A DNA stretch of 64,000 nucleotides from Chlorocebus sabaeus (Eukaryota; Chordata; Mammalia; Primates; Cercopithecidae), in NCBI RefSeq assembly GCF_047675955.1, contig NW_027328070.1, positions 558,001 to 622,000 on the forward strand. The letters are read 5' to 3'. The stretch's first letter is position 1. Every line of letters starts with the position of its first letter. Below, piece by piece: positions 35,842-46,988 of this stretch. The notes beneath the pieces are model-generated. The model was not told the origin of the DNA. It did not search any database and saw nothing but the letters and a program-made list of their open reading frames with translations. The position numbers and the translations under genes are program-made.

Positions 35842-38341
35842 CTTTCGCCAAGACTGTTTATGTCGAATTTTCAAAGTGATAATTGGAATCCCATAGAGGG
35901 CTATGGTGAAAAAGGAAATATCCTAAGGTAAAAACTGAAAAGTAGGTTTCTGAGAAAATGTTTTGTGTTCTGTTAATTCATCTTACAGAGTTACAGCTTT
36001 ACCCTCAAGAAGCCTTTCGCTAAGACTTTTCTTCTGGAATTTGCAAAGTGATATTTGGAAACCCTATAGCCCTATGGTGAAAATGGAAATATCGTAAGAT
36101 AAAAAACGAAAAGAAGGTTTCTGAGAAACTTCTTTGAATTCTTTTAATTCACCTTACAGATTTACAGCTTTTATCTCCAGAATCCTTTCGCTAAGACTGT
36201 TCTTGTGGAATTTGCAAAATGTTTTTGGAAGCCCATAGAGGGCTATGCTGAAAAAGGAAATATCCTACGATAAAAACTGAAAAGAAGCTTTCTGAGAAAC
36301 TGCTTTGTGTTCTGTTAATTCATCTCAGAGGGTTACAGCTTTCCCCACAAGAAGTCTTTCACAAAGACTGTTCTTGTGTAATTTGCAAAGTGATATTTGG
36401 AAGCCCATAGAGGGCTAAGGTGAAAAAGGAAATATCTTCCGTTAAAAACTGGAAAGAACCATTCTGAGAAAATGCGGTGTGTTCTGTTAGTACATATCAC
36501 CGAGGTACAGCTTTCCTCTCAAGAAGCCTTTCGCTAAGACTGTTCTTGTGGGATTTCCAAAGTGATATTTGGAAGCCCATAGAGGGCTATAGTGAAAAAG
36601 GAAATATCTTCAGTTAAATACTGGAAAGAAGCTTTCTGAAAGACTGCTTTGTGTTCTGTTAATTCATCTCACAGAGTTACAGCTTCCCCCCTCAAGAAGC
36701 CTTTCGCTAAGACTGTTCTTGTGGAATTTGCAAAGTCATATTTGGAAGCCCATAGAGGACTATGGTGAAAAAGGAACTAACTTCCGTTAAAAACTGGAAA
36801 GAAGATTTGTGAGAAACTGCTTTGTGTTCTGTTAATTCAACTCACAGAGTTACAGATTTCCCCTTCAGAAGCCTTTCGCTAAGACTGTTCTTCTGGAATT
36901 TGCAAAGTGATATTTGGAAGCCCATGGAGGGCTACGGTGAAAAGGGAAATAACTTCCGTTAAAAACTGGAAAGAAGCTTTCTGAGAAACTGCCGTGTGTT
37001 CTGTTAATACATCTCACCGAGTTACAGCTTTCCCCTCAAGAAGCCTTTCTATAAGACTGTTCTTGTGGAATTTGCAAAGTGATACTTGGAAGCCCATAGA
37101 GGGCTATTTTTAAAATGGAAATATCCTAGGATAAAAACCGAAAAGAAGCTGTCTGAGAAACTGCTTTGTGTTGTGTTAGTTCATCTCACAGTGTTACAGC
37201 TTTCCCCTCAAGAAGCCCTTCACTAAGACTGTTCTTGTGAAATTTGCAAACTGATATTTGTAATCCCATAGAGGACTTTGGTGAAAAAGGAAATATCTTT
37301 CGTTAAAAACTGGAAAGAAGATTTCTGAGAAACTGCTTTGTGTTCTGTTAATTCATCTCAGAGAGTTACAGATTTCCCCTCAAGAGGCCGTTCACTAAGA
37401 CTGTTCTTGTGGAATTTGCAAAGTGATATTTTGAAGCCCATAGTGGACTATGGTGAAAAAGGAAATATCTTCCGCTAAAAACTGGAAAGAACCTTTCTGA
37501 GAAACTGCTTTGTGTTCCGTTAATTAATCTCACAGAGTTACAGCTTTCCTATCATGAAGCCGATCACTAAGGCTGTTCTTTTGGAATATGCAAAGTGATA
37601 TTTGGAAGCCCATAGAGGGCTACGGTGAAAAAGGAAATATCCTAAGACAAAAACTGAAAAGAAGCTTTCTGAGAAACTGCTTTGTGTTCTGTTAATTCAT
37701 CTCACAGAGTTACATTTCCCTCTAAAAGCCTTTCGCTAAGGCTGTTGTCGAATTTGCAAAGTGATATTTGGAAGCCCATAGAGGGCTATGGTGAAAAAGG
37801 AAATATCTTCAGTTAAAAACTGGAAAGAAGCTTTCTGGAAACTGCCATGTGTTCTGATAATAGACCTCACCCAGTTACAGCTTTCCCTTCAAGAAGCCTT
37901 TCGCTAAGACTGTTGTTGCGGGATTTGTAAAATGATATTTGGAAGCCCATAGAGCGCTATGGTGAAAAAGGAAATATCTTCTGTTACAAAGCGGAAAGAA
38001 GCTTTCTGAGAAACTCCTTTTTGTTCTGTTAATTCACCTCAAAGAGTTACAGCTTTCCACTCAATAATTCTTTCGCTAAGACTGTTCTTGTGGAATTTGC
38101 AAAGTGAGATTTGGAAGCCCATAGAGGTCTATGGTGAAAAAGGAAATATCGTAAGATAAAAATTGAAAAGAAGCTTTCTGAGAAATTGCTTTGTGGTCTG
38201 TTAATTCATCTCACATAGTTACAACATTTCCCTCTAAAAGCCTTTCGCTAAGACTGTTCTTGTGGAATTTGCAAAGTGATATTTGGATGCCCATACTGGG
38301 TTATGTTGAAAAAGGAAATATCTTCGGTTAAAAACTGAAAA
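35842..38341. repeat. Rearranged HOR segment T1 (M31 part, M1, M2, M3/13 hybrid, M14-M24)
   Basis: The segment starts at the normal anchor in M31, reads M1 (35942) and M2 (36113), then hybrid monomer 36284-36455 joins M3 to an M13-like right part and runs on into M14. About ten monomers are missing relative to the 31-mer. It then reads M14-M24 and breaks directly into M3 at 38342, skipping M25-M31, M1 and M2. M22 (gttgttgcggg), M23 (aaaattgaaaag) and M24 (ggatgcccatactgg) carry variants otherwise seen only in T2. Confidence 0.88.
36284..36455. repeat. Hybrid monomer M3/13 in T1 (deletion junction)
   Basis: M3 sequence (gtctttcacaaagac, cttgtgta) runs to 36379. From 36404 the bases are M13/M9-like (gcccatagagggctaagg), followed by M14. 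The exchange lies in an identical stretch of about 24 bp at 36380-36403. Its cttccgtt end is M9-like while M13 has cttccgct, so either one extra substitution or a second exchange between M10 and M14 is needed. Confidence 0.82.
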
Positions 38342-41300
38342 GAAGCTTTCTGAGAAACTGCTTTGTGTTCTGTTAATTCATCTCAGAGAGTTACAGCTTT
38401 CCCCTCAAGAAGTCTTTCACAAAGACTGTTCTTGTGTAATTTGCAAAGTGATATTTGGAAGACCATAGAGGGCTATGTTGAAAAAGGAAATATAGTAAGA
38501 TAAAATCCGAAAAGAAGCTTTCTGAGAAACTGCTTTGTGTTCTGTTAATTCATCTCAAAGTGTCACAGATTTCCCCTCATGAGGCCGTTCACTAAGACTG
38601 ATCTTCTGAAATTTGGAAAGTGATATTTAGAATCTCATAGAGGGCAATGGTGAAAAAGGAAATATTTTCCGATAAAAACTGTAAAGAAGCTTTCTGATAA
38701 ACTGCTTTGTGTTCTGTTAGTTCATCTCACAGAGTTACAGCTTTCCCTTCAAGAAGCAGTTCACTGAGACTATTCTTGTGAAATTTGCAAAGTGATATTA
38801 GAAAACTCCTAGAGGGCTATGGTGAAAAAGGAAATATCTTCCGTTAAAAACTGGAAAGAAGCTTTTTGAGAAACTGCCGTGTGTTCTGTTAAAGCATCTC
38901 ACCGAGTTACAGCTTTCCCCTCAAGAAGGCTTTCGCTAAGACTGTTCTTGTGGGATTTGCAAAGTGATATTTGGAAGTCCCTAGAGGGCTATGGTGAAAA
39001 AGGAAATATCTTTCGTTAAAAACTGGAAAGAAGATATCTGAGAAACTGCTTTGTGTTCTGTTAATTCATCTCACAGAGTTACAGTTTTCCCCTCCAGAAG
39101 TCTTTCGCTTCCACTGTTCTTGTGGAATTTGCATAGTGATATTTGGAATCCCATAGAGGGCTATGGTGAAAATGGAAATAACTTCAGTTAAAAAATGAAA
39201 AGAAGCTTTCCGAGAAACTGCTTTGTGTTCTGTTAATTCATCTCAAAGAGTTACAGCTTTCCCCTCAAGAAGCCTTCCGCTAAGACTGTTTTTGAGGAAT
39301 TTCCAAAGTGATATGTGGAAGCCCATAGAGGGCTATGGTGAAAATGGAAATATCGTAAGATACTTACCGAAAAGAAGCTGTCTGAAAAACTGCTTTGTGT
39401 TCTGTTAGTTCATCTCACAGAGCTACAGCTTTTCCCTCAAGAAGCCGTTCACTAAGACTGTTTTGTGAAATTTGCAAAGTGATATTTGGAAGCCCATAGA
39501 GGGCTAAGGTGAAAAAGGAAATATCTTCCATTAAAAACTGGAAAGAACCATTCTGAGAAAATGCGGTGTGTTCTGTTAGTACATATCACCGAGCTACAGC
39601 TTTCCCCTCAGGAAGCCGTTCACTAAGACTGTTCTTGTGGAATTGCAAAGTGATATTTGGAGGCACATAGAGGGCAATGGTGAAAAAGGAAACATCCTAA
39701 GATAAAAACTGAAAAGAAGCTTTCTGAGAAACTGCTTTGTGTTCTGTTAATTCAACTCACAGTTACTCTTTTACCTCAGGAAGCCTTTCGCTAAGGCTGT
39801 TGTTGTGGAATTTACAAAGTGATATTTTGAAGCCCATAGAGGGCTATGGTGAAAAAGGAAATACCTTCAGTTAAAAACTGAAAAGAAGCTTTCTGAGAAA
39901 CTGCTTTGTGTTCTGTTAATTCATCTCAAAGAGTTACTGCTTTTGCCTCAAGAATCCTTCCGCTAAGACTGTTTTCGTGGAATTTCCAAAGTGATATTTC
40001 GATACCCATAGTAGGCTATGGTGAAAATGGAAATATCCTAAGATAAAAACCGAAAAGAAGCTGTATGGAAAGCTGCTTTGTGTTTTGTTAGTTCACTCAC
40101 AGAGTTACAGCTTTCCCCTCAAGGAGCCGTTAACTAAGACTGTTTTGTGAAATTTGCAAAGTGATATTTGGAAGCCCATAGAGGGCTAAGGTGAAAAAGG
40201 AAATATCTTCCGCTAAAAACTGGAAAGAACCATTCTGAGAAAATGCGGTGTGTTCTGTTAGTACATATCACCGAGGTACAGCTTTCCTCTCAAGAAGCCT
40301 TTCGCTAAGACTGTTCTTGTGGGATTTCCAAAGTGATATTTGGAAGCCCATAGAGGGCTATAGTGAAAAAGGAAATATCTTCAGTTAAATACTGGAAAGA
40401 AGCTTTCTGAAAGACTGCTTTGTGTTCTGTTAATTCATCTCACAGAGTTACAGCTTCCCCCCTCAAGAAGCCTTTCGCTAAGACTGTTCTTGTGGAATTT
40501 GCAAAGTCATATTTGGAAGCCCATAGAGGACTATGGTGAAAAAGGAACTAACTTCCGTTAAAAACTGGAAAGAAGATTTGTGAGAAACTGCTTTGTGTTC
40601 TGTTAATTCAACTCACAGAGTTACAGATTTCCCCTTCAGAAGCCTTTCGCTAAGACTGTTCTTCTGGAATTTGCAAAGTGATATTTGGAAGCCCATGGAG
40701 GGCTACGGTGAAAAGGGAAATAACTTCCGTTAAAAACTGGAAAGAAGCTTTCTGAGAAACTGCCGTGTGTTCTGTTAATACATCTCACCGAGTTACAGCT
40801 TTCCCCTCAAGAAGCCTTTCTATAAGACTGTTCTTGTGGAATTTGCAAAGTGATACTTGGAAGCCCATAGGGGGCTATTTTTAAAATGGAAATATCCTAG
40901 GATAAAAACCGAAAAGAAGCTGTCTGAGAAACTGCTTTGTGTTGTGTTAGTTCATCTCACAGTGTTACAGCTTTCCCCTCAAGAAGCCCTTCACTAAGAC
41001 TGTTCTTGTGAAATTTGCAAACTGATATTTGTAATCCCATAGAGGACTTTGGTGAAAAAGGAAATATCTTTCGTTAAAAACTGGAAAGAAGATTTCTGAG
41101 AAACTGCTTTGTGTTCTGTTAATTCATCTCAGAGAGTTACAGATTTCCCCTCAAGAGGCCGTTCACTAAGACTGTTCTTGTGGAATTTGCAAAGTGATAT
41201 TTTGAAGCCCATAGTGGACTATGGTGAAAAAGGAAATATCTTCCGCTAAAAACTGGAAAGAACCTTTCTGAGAAACTGCTTTGTGTTCCGTTAATTAATC

Positions 41301-42113
41301 TCACAGAGTTACAGCTTTCCTATCATGAAGCCGATCACTAAGGCTGTTCTTTTGGAATATGCAAAGTGATATTTGGAAGCCCATAGAGGGCTACGGTGAA
41401 AAAGGAAATATCCTAAGACAAAAACTGAAAAGAAGCTTTCTGAGAAACTGCTTTGTTTTCTGTTAATTCATCTCACAGAGTTACATTTCCCTCTAAAAGC
41501 CTTTCGCTAAGGCTGTTGTCGAATTTGCAAAGTGATATTTGGAAGCCCATAGAGGGCTATGGTGAAAAAGGAAATATCTTCAGTTAAAAACTGGAAAGAA
41601 GCTTTCTGAGAAACTGCCATGTGTTCTGATAATAGACCTCACCCAGTTACAGCTTTCCCTTCAAGAAGCCTTTCGCTAAGACTGTTGTTGCGGGATTTGC
41701 AAAATGATATTTGGAAGCCCATAGAGCGCTATGGTGAAAAAGGAAATATCTTCTGTTACAAAGCGGAAAGAAGCTTTCTGAGAAACTCCTTTTTGTTCTG
41801 TTAATTCACCTCAAAGAGTTACAGCTTTCCACTCAATAATTCTTTCGCTAAGACTGTTCTTGTGGAATTTGCAAAGTGAGATTTGGAAGCCCACAGAGGT
41901 CTATGGTGAAAAAAGAAATATCGTAAGATAAAAATTGAAAAGAAGCTTTCTGAGAAATTGCTTTGTGTTCTGTTAATTCATCTCACATAGTTACAACATT
42001 TCCCTCTAAAAGCCTTTCGCTAAGACTGTTCTTGTGGAATTTGCAAAGTGATATTTGGATGCCCATACTGGGTTATGTTGAAAAAGGAAATATCTTCGGT
42101 TAAAAACTGAAAA
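38342..42113. repeat. 22-monomer unit T2 (M3-M24), 3772 bp
   Basis: The unit opens with M3 directly after an M24 and closes with M24 directly before another M3 at 42114, so it is a complete 22-monomer repeat unit, M3 through M24. Its left part shares gactgatcttctg and cttgtgaaa variants with T3, and its right part shares ttgcggg, aaattgaaaag and ggatgccc with T1. That is the pattern expected from a tandem duplication of a 3772-bp block. It contains no EcoRI site because M2 and M27 are absent. Confidence 0.88.
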
Positions 42114-45100
42114 GAAGCTTTCTGAGAAACTGCTTTGTGTTCTGTTAATTCATCTCAGAGAGTTACAGCTTTCCCCTCAAGAAGTCTTTCACAAAGACTG
42201 TTCTTGTGTAATTTGCAAAGTGATATTTGGAAGACCATAGTGGGCTATGTTGAAAAAGCAACTATAGTAAGATAAAATCCGAAAAGAAGCTTTCTGAGAA
42301 ACTGCTTTGTGTTCTGTTAATTCATCTCAAAGTGTCACAGATTTCCCCTCATGAGGCCGTTCACTAAGACTGATCTTCTGAAATTTGGAAAGTGATATTT
42401 AGAATCTCATAGAGGGCAATGGTGAAAAAGGAAATATTTTCCGATAAAAACTGTAAAGAAGCTTTCTGATAAACTGCTTTGTGTTCTGTTAGTTCATCTC
42501 ACAGAGTTACAGCTTTCCCTTCAAGAAGCAGTTCACTGAGACTATTCTTGTGAAATTTGCAAAGTGATATTAGAAAACTCCTAGAGGGCTATGGTGAAAA
42601 AGGAAATATCTTCCGTTAAAAACTGGAAAGAAGCTTTTTGAGAAACTGCCGTGTGTTCTGTTAAAGCATCTCACCGAGTTACAGCTTTCCCCTCAAGAAG
42701 GCTTTCGCTAAGACTGTTCTTGTGGGATTTGCAAAGTGATATTTGGAAGTCCCTAGAGGGCTATGGTGAAAAAGGAAATATCTTTCGTTAAAAACTGGAA
42801 AGAAGATATCTGAGAAACTGCTTTGTGTTCTGTTAATTCATCTCACAGAGTTACAGTTTTCCCCTCCAGAAGTCTTTCGCTTCCACTGTTCTTGTGGAAT
42901 TTGCATAGTGATATTTGGAATCCCATAGAGGGCTATGGTGAAAATGGAAATAACTTCAGTTAAAAAATGAAAAGAAGCTTTCCGAGAAACTGCTTTGTGT
43001 TCTGTTAATTCATCTCAAAGAGTTACAGCTTTCCCCTCAAGAAGCCTTCCGCTAAGACTGTTTTTGAGGAATTTCCAAAGTGATATGTGGAAGCCCATAG
43101 AGGGCTATGGTGAAAATGGAAATATCGTAAGATACTTACCGAAAAGAAGCTGTCTGAAAAACTGCTTTGTGTTCTGTTAGTTCATCTCACAGAGCTACAG
43201 CTTTTCCCTCAAGAAGCCGTTCACTAAGACTGTTTTGTGAAATTTGCAAAGTGATATTTGGAAGCCCATAGAGGGCTAAGGTGAAAAAGGAAATATCTTC
43301 CGTTAAAAACTGGAAAGAACCATTCTGAGAAAATGCGGTGTGTTCTGTTAGTACATATCACCGAGCTACAGCTTTCCCCTCAGGAAGCCGTTCACTAAGA
43401 CTGTTCTTGTGGAATTGCAAAGTGATATTTGGAGGCACATAGAGGGCAATGGTGAAAAAGGAAACATCCTAAGATAAAAACTGAAAAGAAGCTTTCTGAG
43501 AAACTGCTTTGTGTTCTGTTAATTCAACTCACAGTTACTCTTTTACCTCAGGAAGCCTTTCGCTAAGGCTGTTGTTGTGGAATTTACAAAGTGATATTTT
43601 GAAGCCCATAGAGGGCTATGGTGAAAAAGGAAATACCTTCAGTTAAAAACTGAAAAGAAGCTTTCTGAGAAACTGCTTTGTGTTCTGTTAATTCATCTCA
43701 AAGAGTTACTGCTTTTGCCTCAAGAATCCTTCCGCTAAGACTGTTTTCGTGGAATTTCCAAAGTGATATTTCGATACCCATAGTAGGCTATGGTGAAAAT
43801 GGAAATATCCTAAGATAAAAACCGAAAAGAAGCTGTATGGAAAGCTGCTTTGTGTTTTGTTAGTTCACTCACAGAGTTACAGCTTTCCCCTCAAGGAGCC
43901 GTTAACTAAGACTGTTTTGTGAAATTTGCAAAGTGATATTTGGAAGCCCATAGAGGGCTAAGGTGAAAAAGGAAATATCTTCCGCTAAAAACTGGAAAGA
44001 ACCATTCTGAGAAAATGCGGTGTGTTCTGTTAGTACATATCACCGAGGTACAGCTTTCCTCTCAAGAAGCCTTTCGCTAAGACTGTTCTTGTGGGATTTC
44101 CAAAGTGATATTTGGAAGCCCATAGAGGGCTATAGTGAAAAAGGAAATATCTTCAGTTAAATACTGGAAAGAAGCTTTCTGAAAGACTGCTTTGTGTTCT
44201 GTTAATTCATCTCACAGAGTTACAGCTTCCCCCCTCAAGAAGCCTTTCGCTAAGACTGTTCTTGTGGAATTTGCAAAGTCATATTTGGAAGCCCATAGAG
44301 GACTATGGTGAAAAAGGAACTAACTTCCGTTAAAAACTGGAAAGAAGATTTGTGAGAAACTGCTTTGTGTTCTGTTAATTCAACTCACAGAGTTACAGAT
44401 TTCCCCTTCAGAAGCCTTTCGCTAAGACTGTTCTTCTGGAATTTGCAAAGTGATATTTGGAAGCCCATGGAGGGCTACGGTGAAAAGGGAAATAACTTCC
44501 GTTAAAAACTGGAAAGAAGCTTTCTGAGAAACTGCCGTGTGTTCTGTTAATACATCTCACCGAGTTACAGCTTTCCCCTCAAGAAGCCTTTCTATAAGAC
44601 TGTTCTTGTGGAATTTGCAAAGTGATACTTGGAAGCCCATAGAGGGCTATTTTTAAAATGGAAATATCCTAGGATAAAAACCGAAAAGAAGCTGTCTGAG
44701 AAACTGCTTTGTGTTGTGTTAGTTCATCTCACAGTGTTACAGCTTTCCCCTCAAGAAGCCCTTCACTAAGACTGTTCTTGTGAAATTTGCAAACTGATAT
44801 TTGTAATCCCATAGAGGACTTTGGTGAAAAAGGAAATATCTTTCGTTAAAAACTGGAAAGAAGATTTCTGAGAAACTGCTTTGTGTTCTGTTAATTCATC
44901 TCAGAGAGTTACAGATTTCCCCTCAAGAGGCCGTTCACTAAGACTGTTCTTGTGGAATTTGCAAAGTGATATTTTGAAGCCCATAGTGGACTATGGTGAA
45001 AAAGGAAATATCTTCCGCTAAAAACTGGAAAGAACCTTTCTGAGAAACTGCTTTGTGTTCCGTTAATTAATCTCACAGAGTTACAGCTTTCCTATCATGA

Positions 45101-46988
45101 AGCCGATCACTAAGGCTGTTCTTTTGGAATATGCAAAGTGATATTTGGAAGCCCATAGAGGGCTACGGTGAAAAAGGAAATATCCTAAGACAAAAACTGA
45201 AAAGAAGCTTTCTGAGAAACTGCTTTGTGTTCTGTTAATTCATCTCACAGAGTTACATTTCCCTCTAAAAGCCTTTCGCTAAGGCTGTTGTCGAATTTGC
45301 AAAGTGATATTTGGAAGCCCATAGAGGGCTATGGTGAAAAAGGAAATATCTTCAGTTAAAAACTGGAAAGAAGCTTTCTGAGAAACTGCCATGTGTTCTG
45401 ATAATAGACCTCACCCAGTTACAGCTTTCCCTTCAAGAAGCCTTTCGCTAAGACTGTTGTTGTGGGATTTGCAAAATGATATTTGGAAGCCCATAGAGCG
45501 CTATGGTGAAAAAGGAAATATCTCCTGTTACAAAGCGGAAGGAAGCTTTCTGAGAAACTCCTTTTTGTTCTGTTAATTCACCTCAAAGAGTTACAGCTTT
45601 CCACTCAATAATTCTTTCGCTAAGACTGTTCTTGTGGAATTTGCAAAGTGAGATTTGGAAGCCCATAGAGGTCTATGGTGAAAAAGGAAATATCGTAAGA
45701 TAAAAACTGAAAAGAAGCTTTCTGAGAAATTGCCTTGTGTTCTGTTAATTCATCTCACATAGTTACAACATTTCCCTCTAAAAGCCTTTCGCTAAGACTG
45801 TTCTTGTGGAATTTGCAAAGTGATATTTGGAAGCCCATACTGGGTTATGTTGAAAAAGGAAATATCTTCGGTTAAAAACTGAAAAGAAGCTTTTTGAGAA
45901 ACTGCTTTGTGTTCTGTTAATTCATCTCACAGAGTTACAACTTTCCCCTCAGGAAGCCTTTCGCTAAGACTGTTCTTGTGAAACTTGCAAAGTGATATTT
46001 GGAAGCCCATAGAGGGCTATGGCGAAAAAGGAAATATCCTCCGTTAGAAACTGGAAAGAAGCTATCTGAGAAACTGCTTTGTGTTCTGTTAATTCATCTC
46101 ACAGAGTTACAGTTTTCCCCTCCAGAAGTCTTTCACTTCCACAGTTCTTGTGGAATTTGCATAGTGATATTTGTAATCCCATGGAGGGCTATGGTGAAAA
46201 TGGAAATACCTTCAATTAAAAAATGAAAAGAAGCTTTCCGAGAAACTGCTTTGTGTTCTGTTAATTCATCTCAAAGAATTACAGCTTTCCCCTCAAGAAG
46301 CCTTCTGCTAAGACTGTTTTTGAGGAATTCCCAAAGTGATATGTGGAAGCCCATAGAGGGCTATGGTGAAAATGGAAATATCCTAAGATACTTACCGAAG
46401 AGAAGCTGTCTGAAAAACTGCTTTGTGTTCTGTTAGTTCATCTCACAGAGCTACAGCTTTTCCCTCAAGAAGCCGTTCATTAAGACTGTTTTGTGAAATT
46501 TGGAAAGTGATATTTGGAAACCCATAGAGGACTATGGTGAAAAAGGAAATATCTTCCGTTAAAAACTGGAAAGAAGCATTCTGAGAAAATGCCGTGTCTT
46601 CTGTTAACACGTCTCACTGAGTTACAGCTTTCCTCTCAAGAAGCCTTTCGCTAAGACTGTTCTTGTGGGATTTGCAATGTGATATTTGGAAGCCCATAGA
46701 GGACTATGGTGAGAAAGGAAATATCCTCCGTTAAAAACTGGAAAGAAGATTTGTGAGAAAATGCTTTGTGTTCTGTTAATTCATCTCACAGAGTTAGAGC
46801 TTTCCCCTCAAGAAGCCTTTCGATAAGACTGTTCTTGTGGAATTTGCAAAGTGATATTTGGAAGCCCATAGAGGTCTATGGTGAAAAAGGAAATATCCTC
46901 AGTTAAAAACTGGAAAGAAGCTTTCTGAGAAACTGCTTTGTGTTCAGTTAGTTCCTCTCACAGAGTTACAGCTTTCCCCTCAAGAAGG
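42114..46988. repeat. Rearranged HOR segment T3 (M3-M31 part), transition to C-type variants
   Basis: The segment starts with M3 immediately after T2's M24, contains the M5-M13 block, then continues normally through M25 (45886) to the M31 anchor. Early bases are T2-like (gactgatcttctg near 42371). From M18 (agagggctattttt, 44641) and especially M22 (atctcctgtt and cggaagg, near 45521-45542) onward it carries the states fixed in C1-C5. The switch from B-like to C-like variants therefore lies inside this segment. Confidence 0.87.

Noticed and set aside
45999..46226. 75-codon open frame across M25/M26 in T3, C1, C3 and C4
   Set aside because: Lost in C2 by substitutions in the diverged M25 and absent from A and B copies. 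No sign of coding constraint.
35842..46988. Transposon or L1/Alu insertion as the cause of the irregular zone
   Set aside because: Every base in the zone reads as known monomer types; there is no poly-A tail, target-site duplication or foreign sequence. Unequal exchange explains it.
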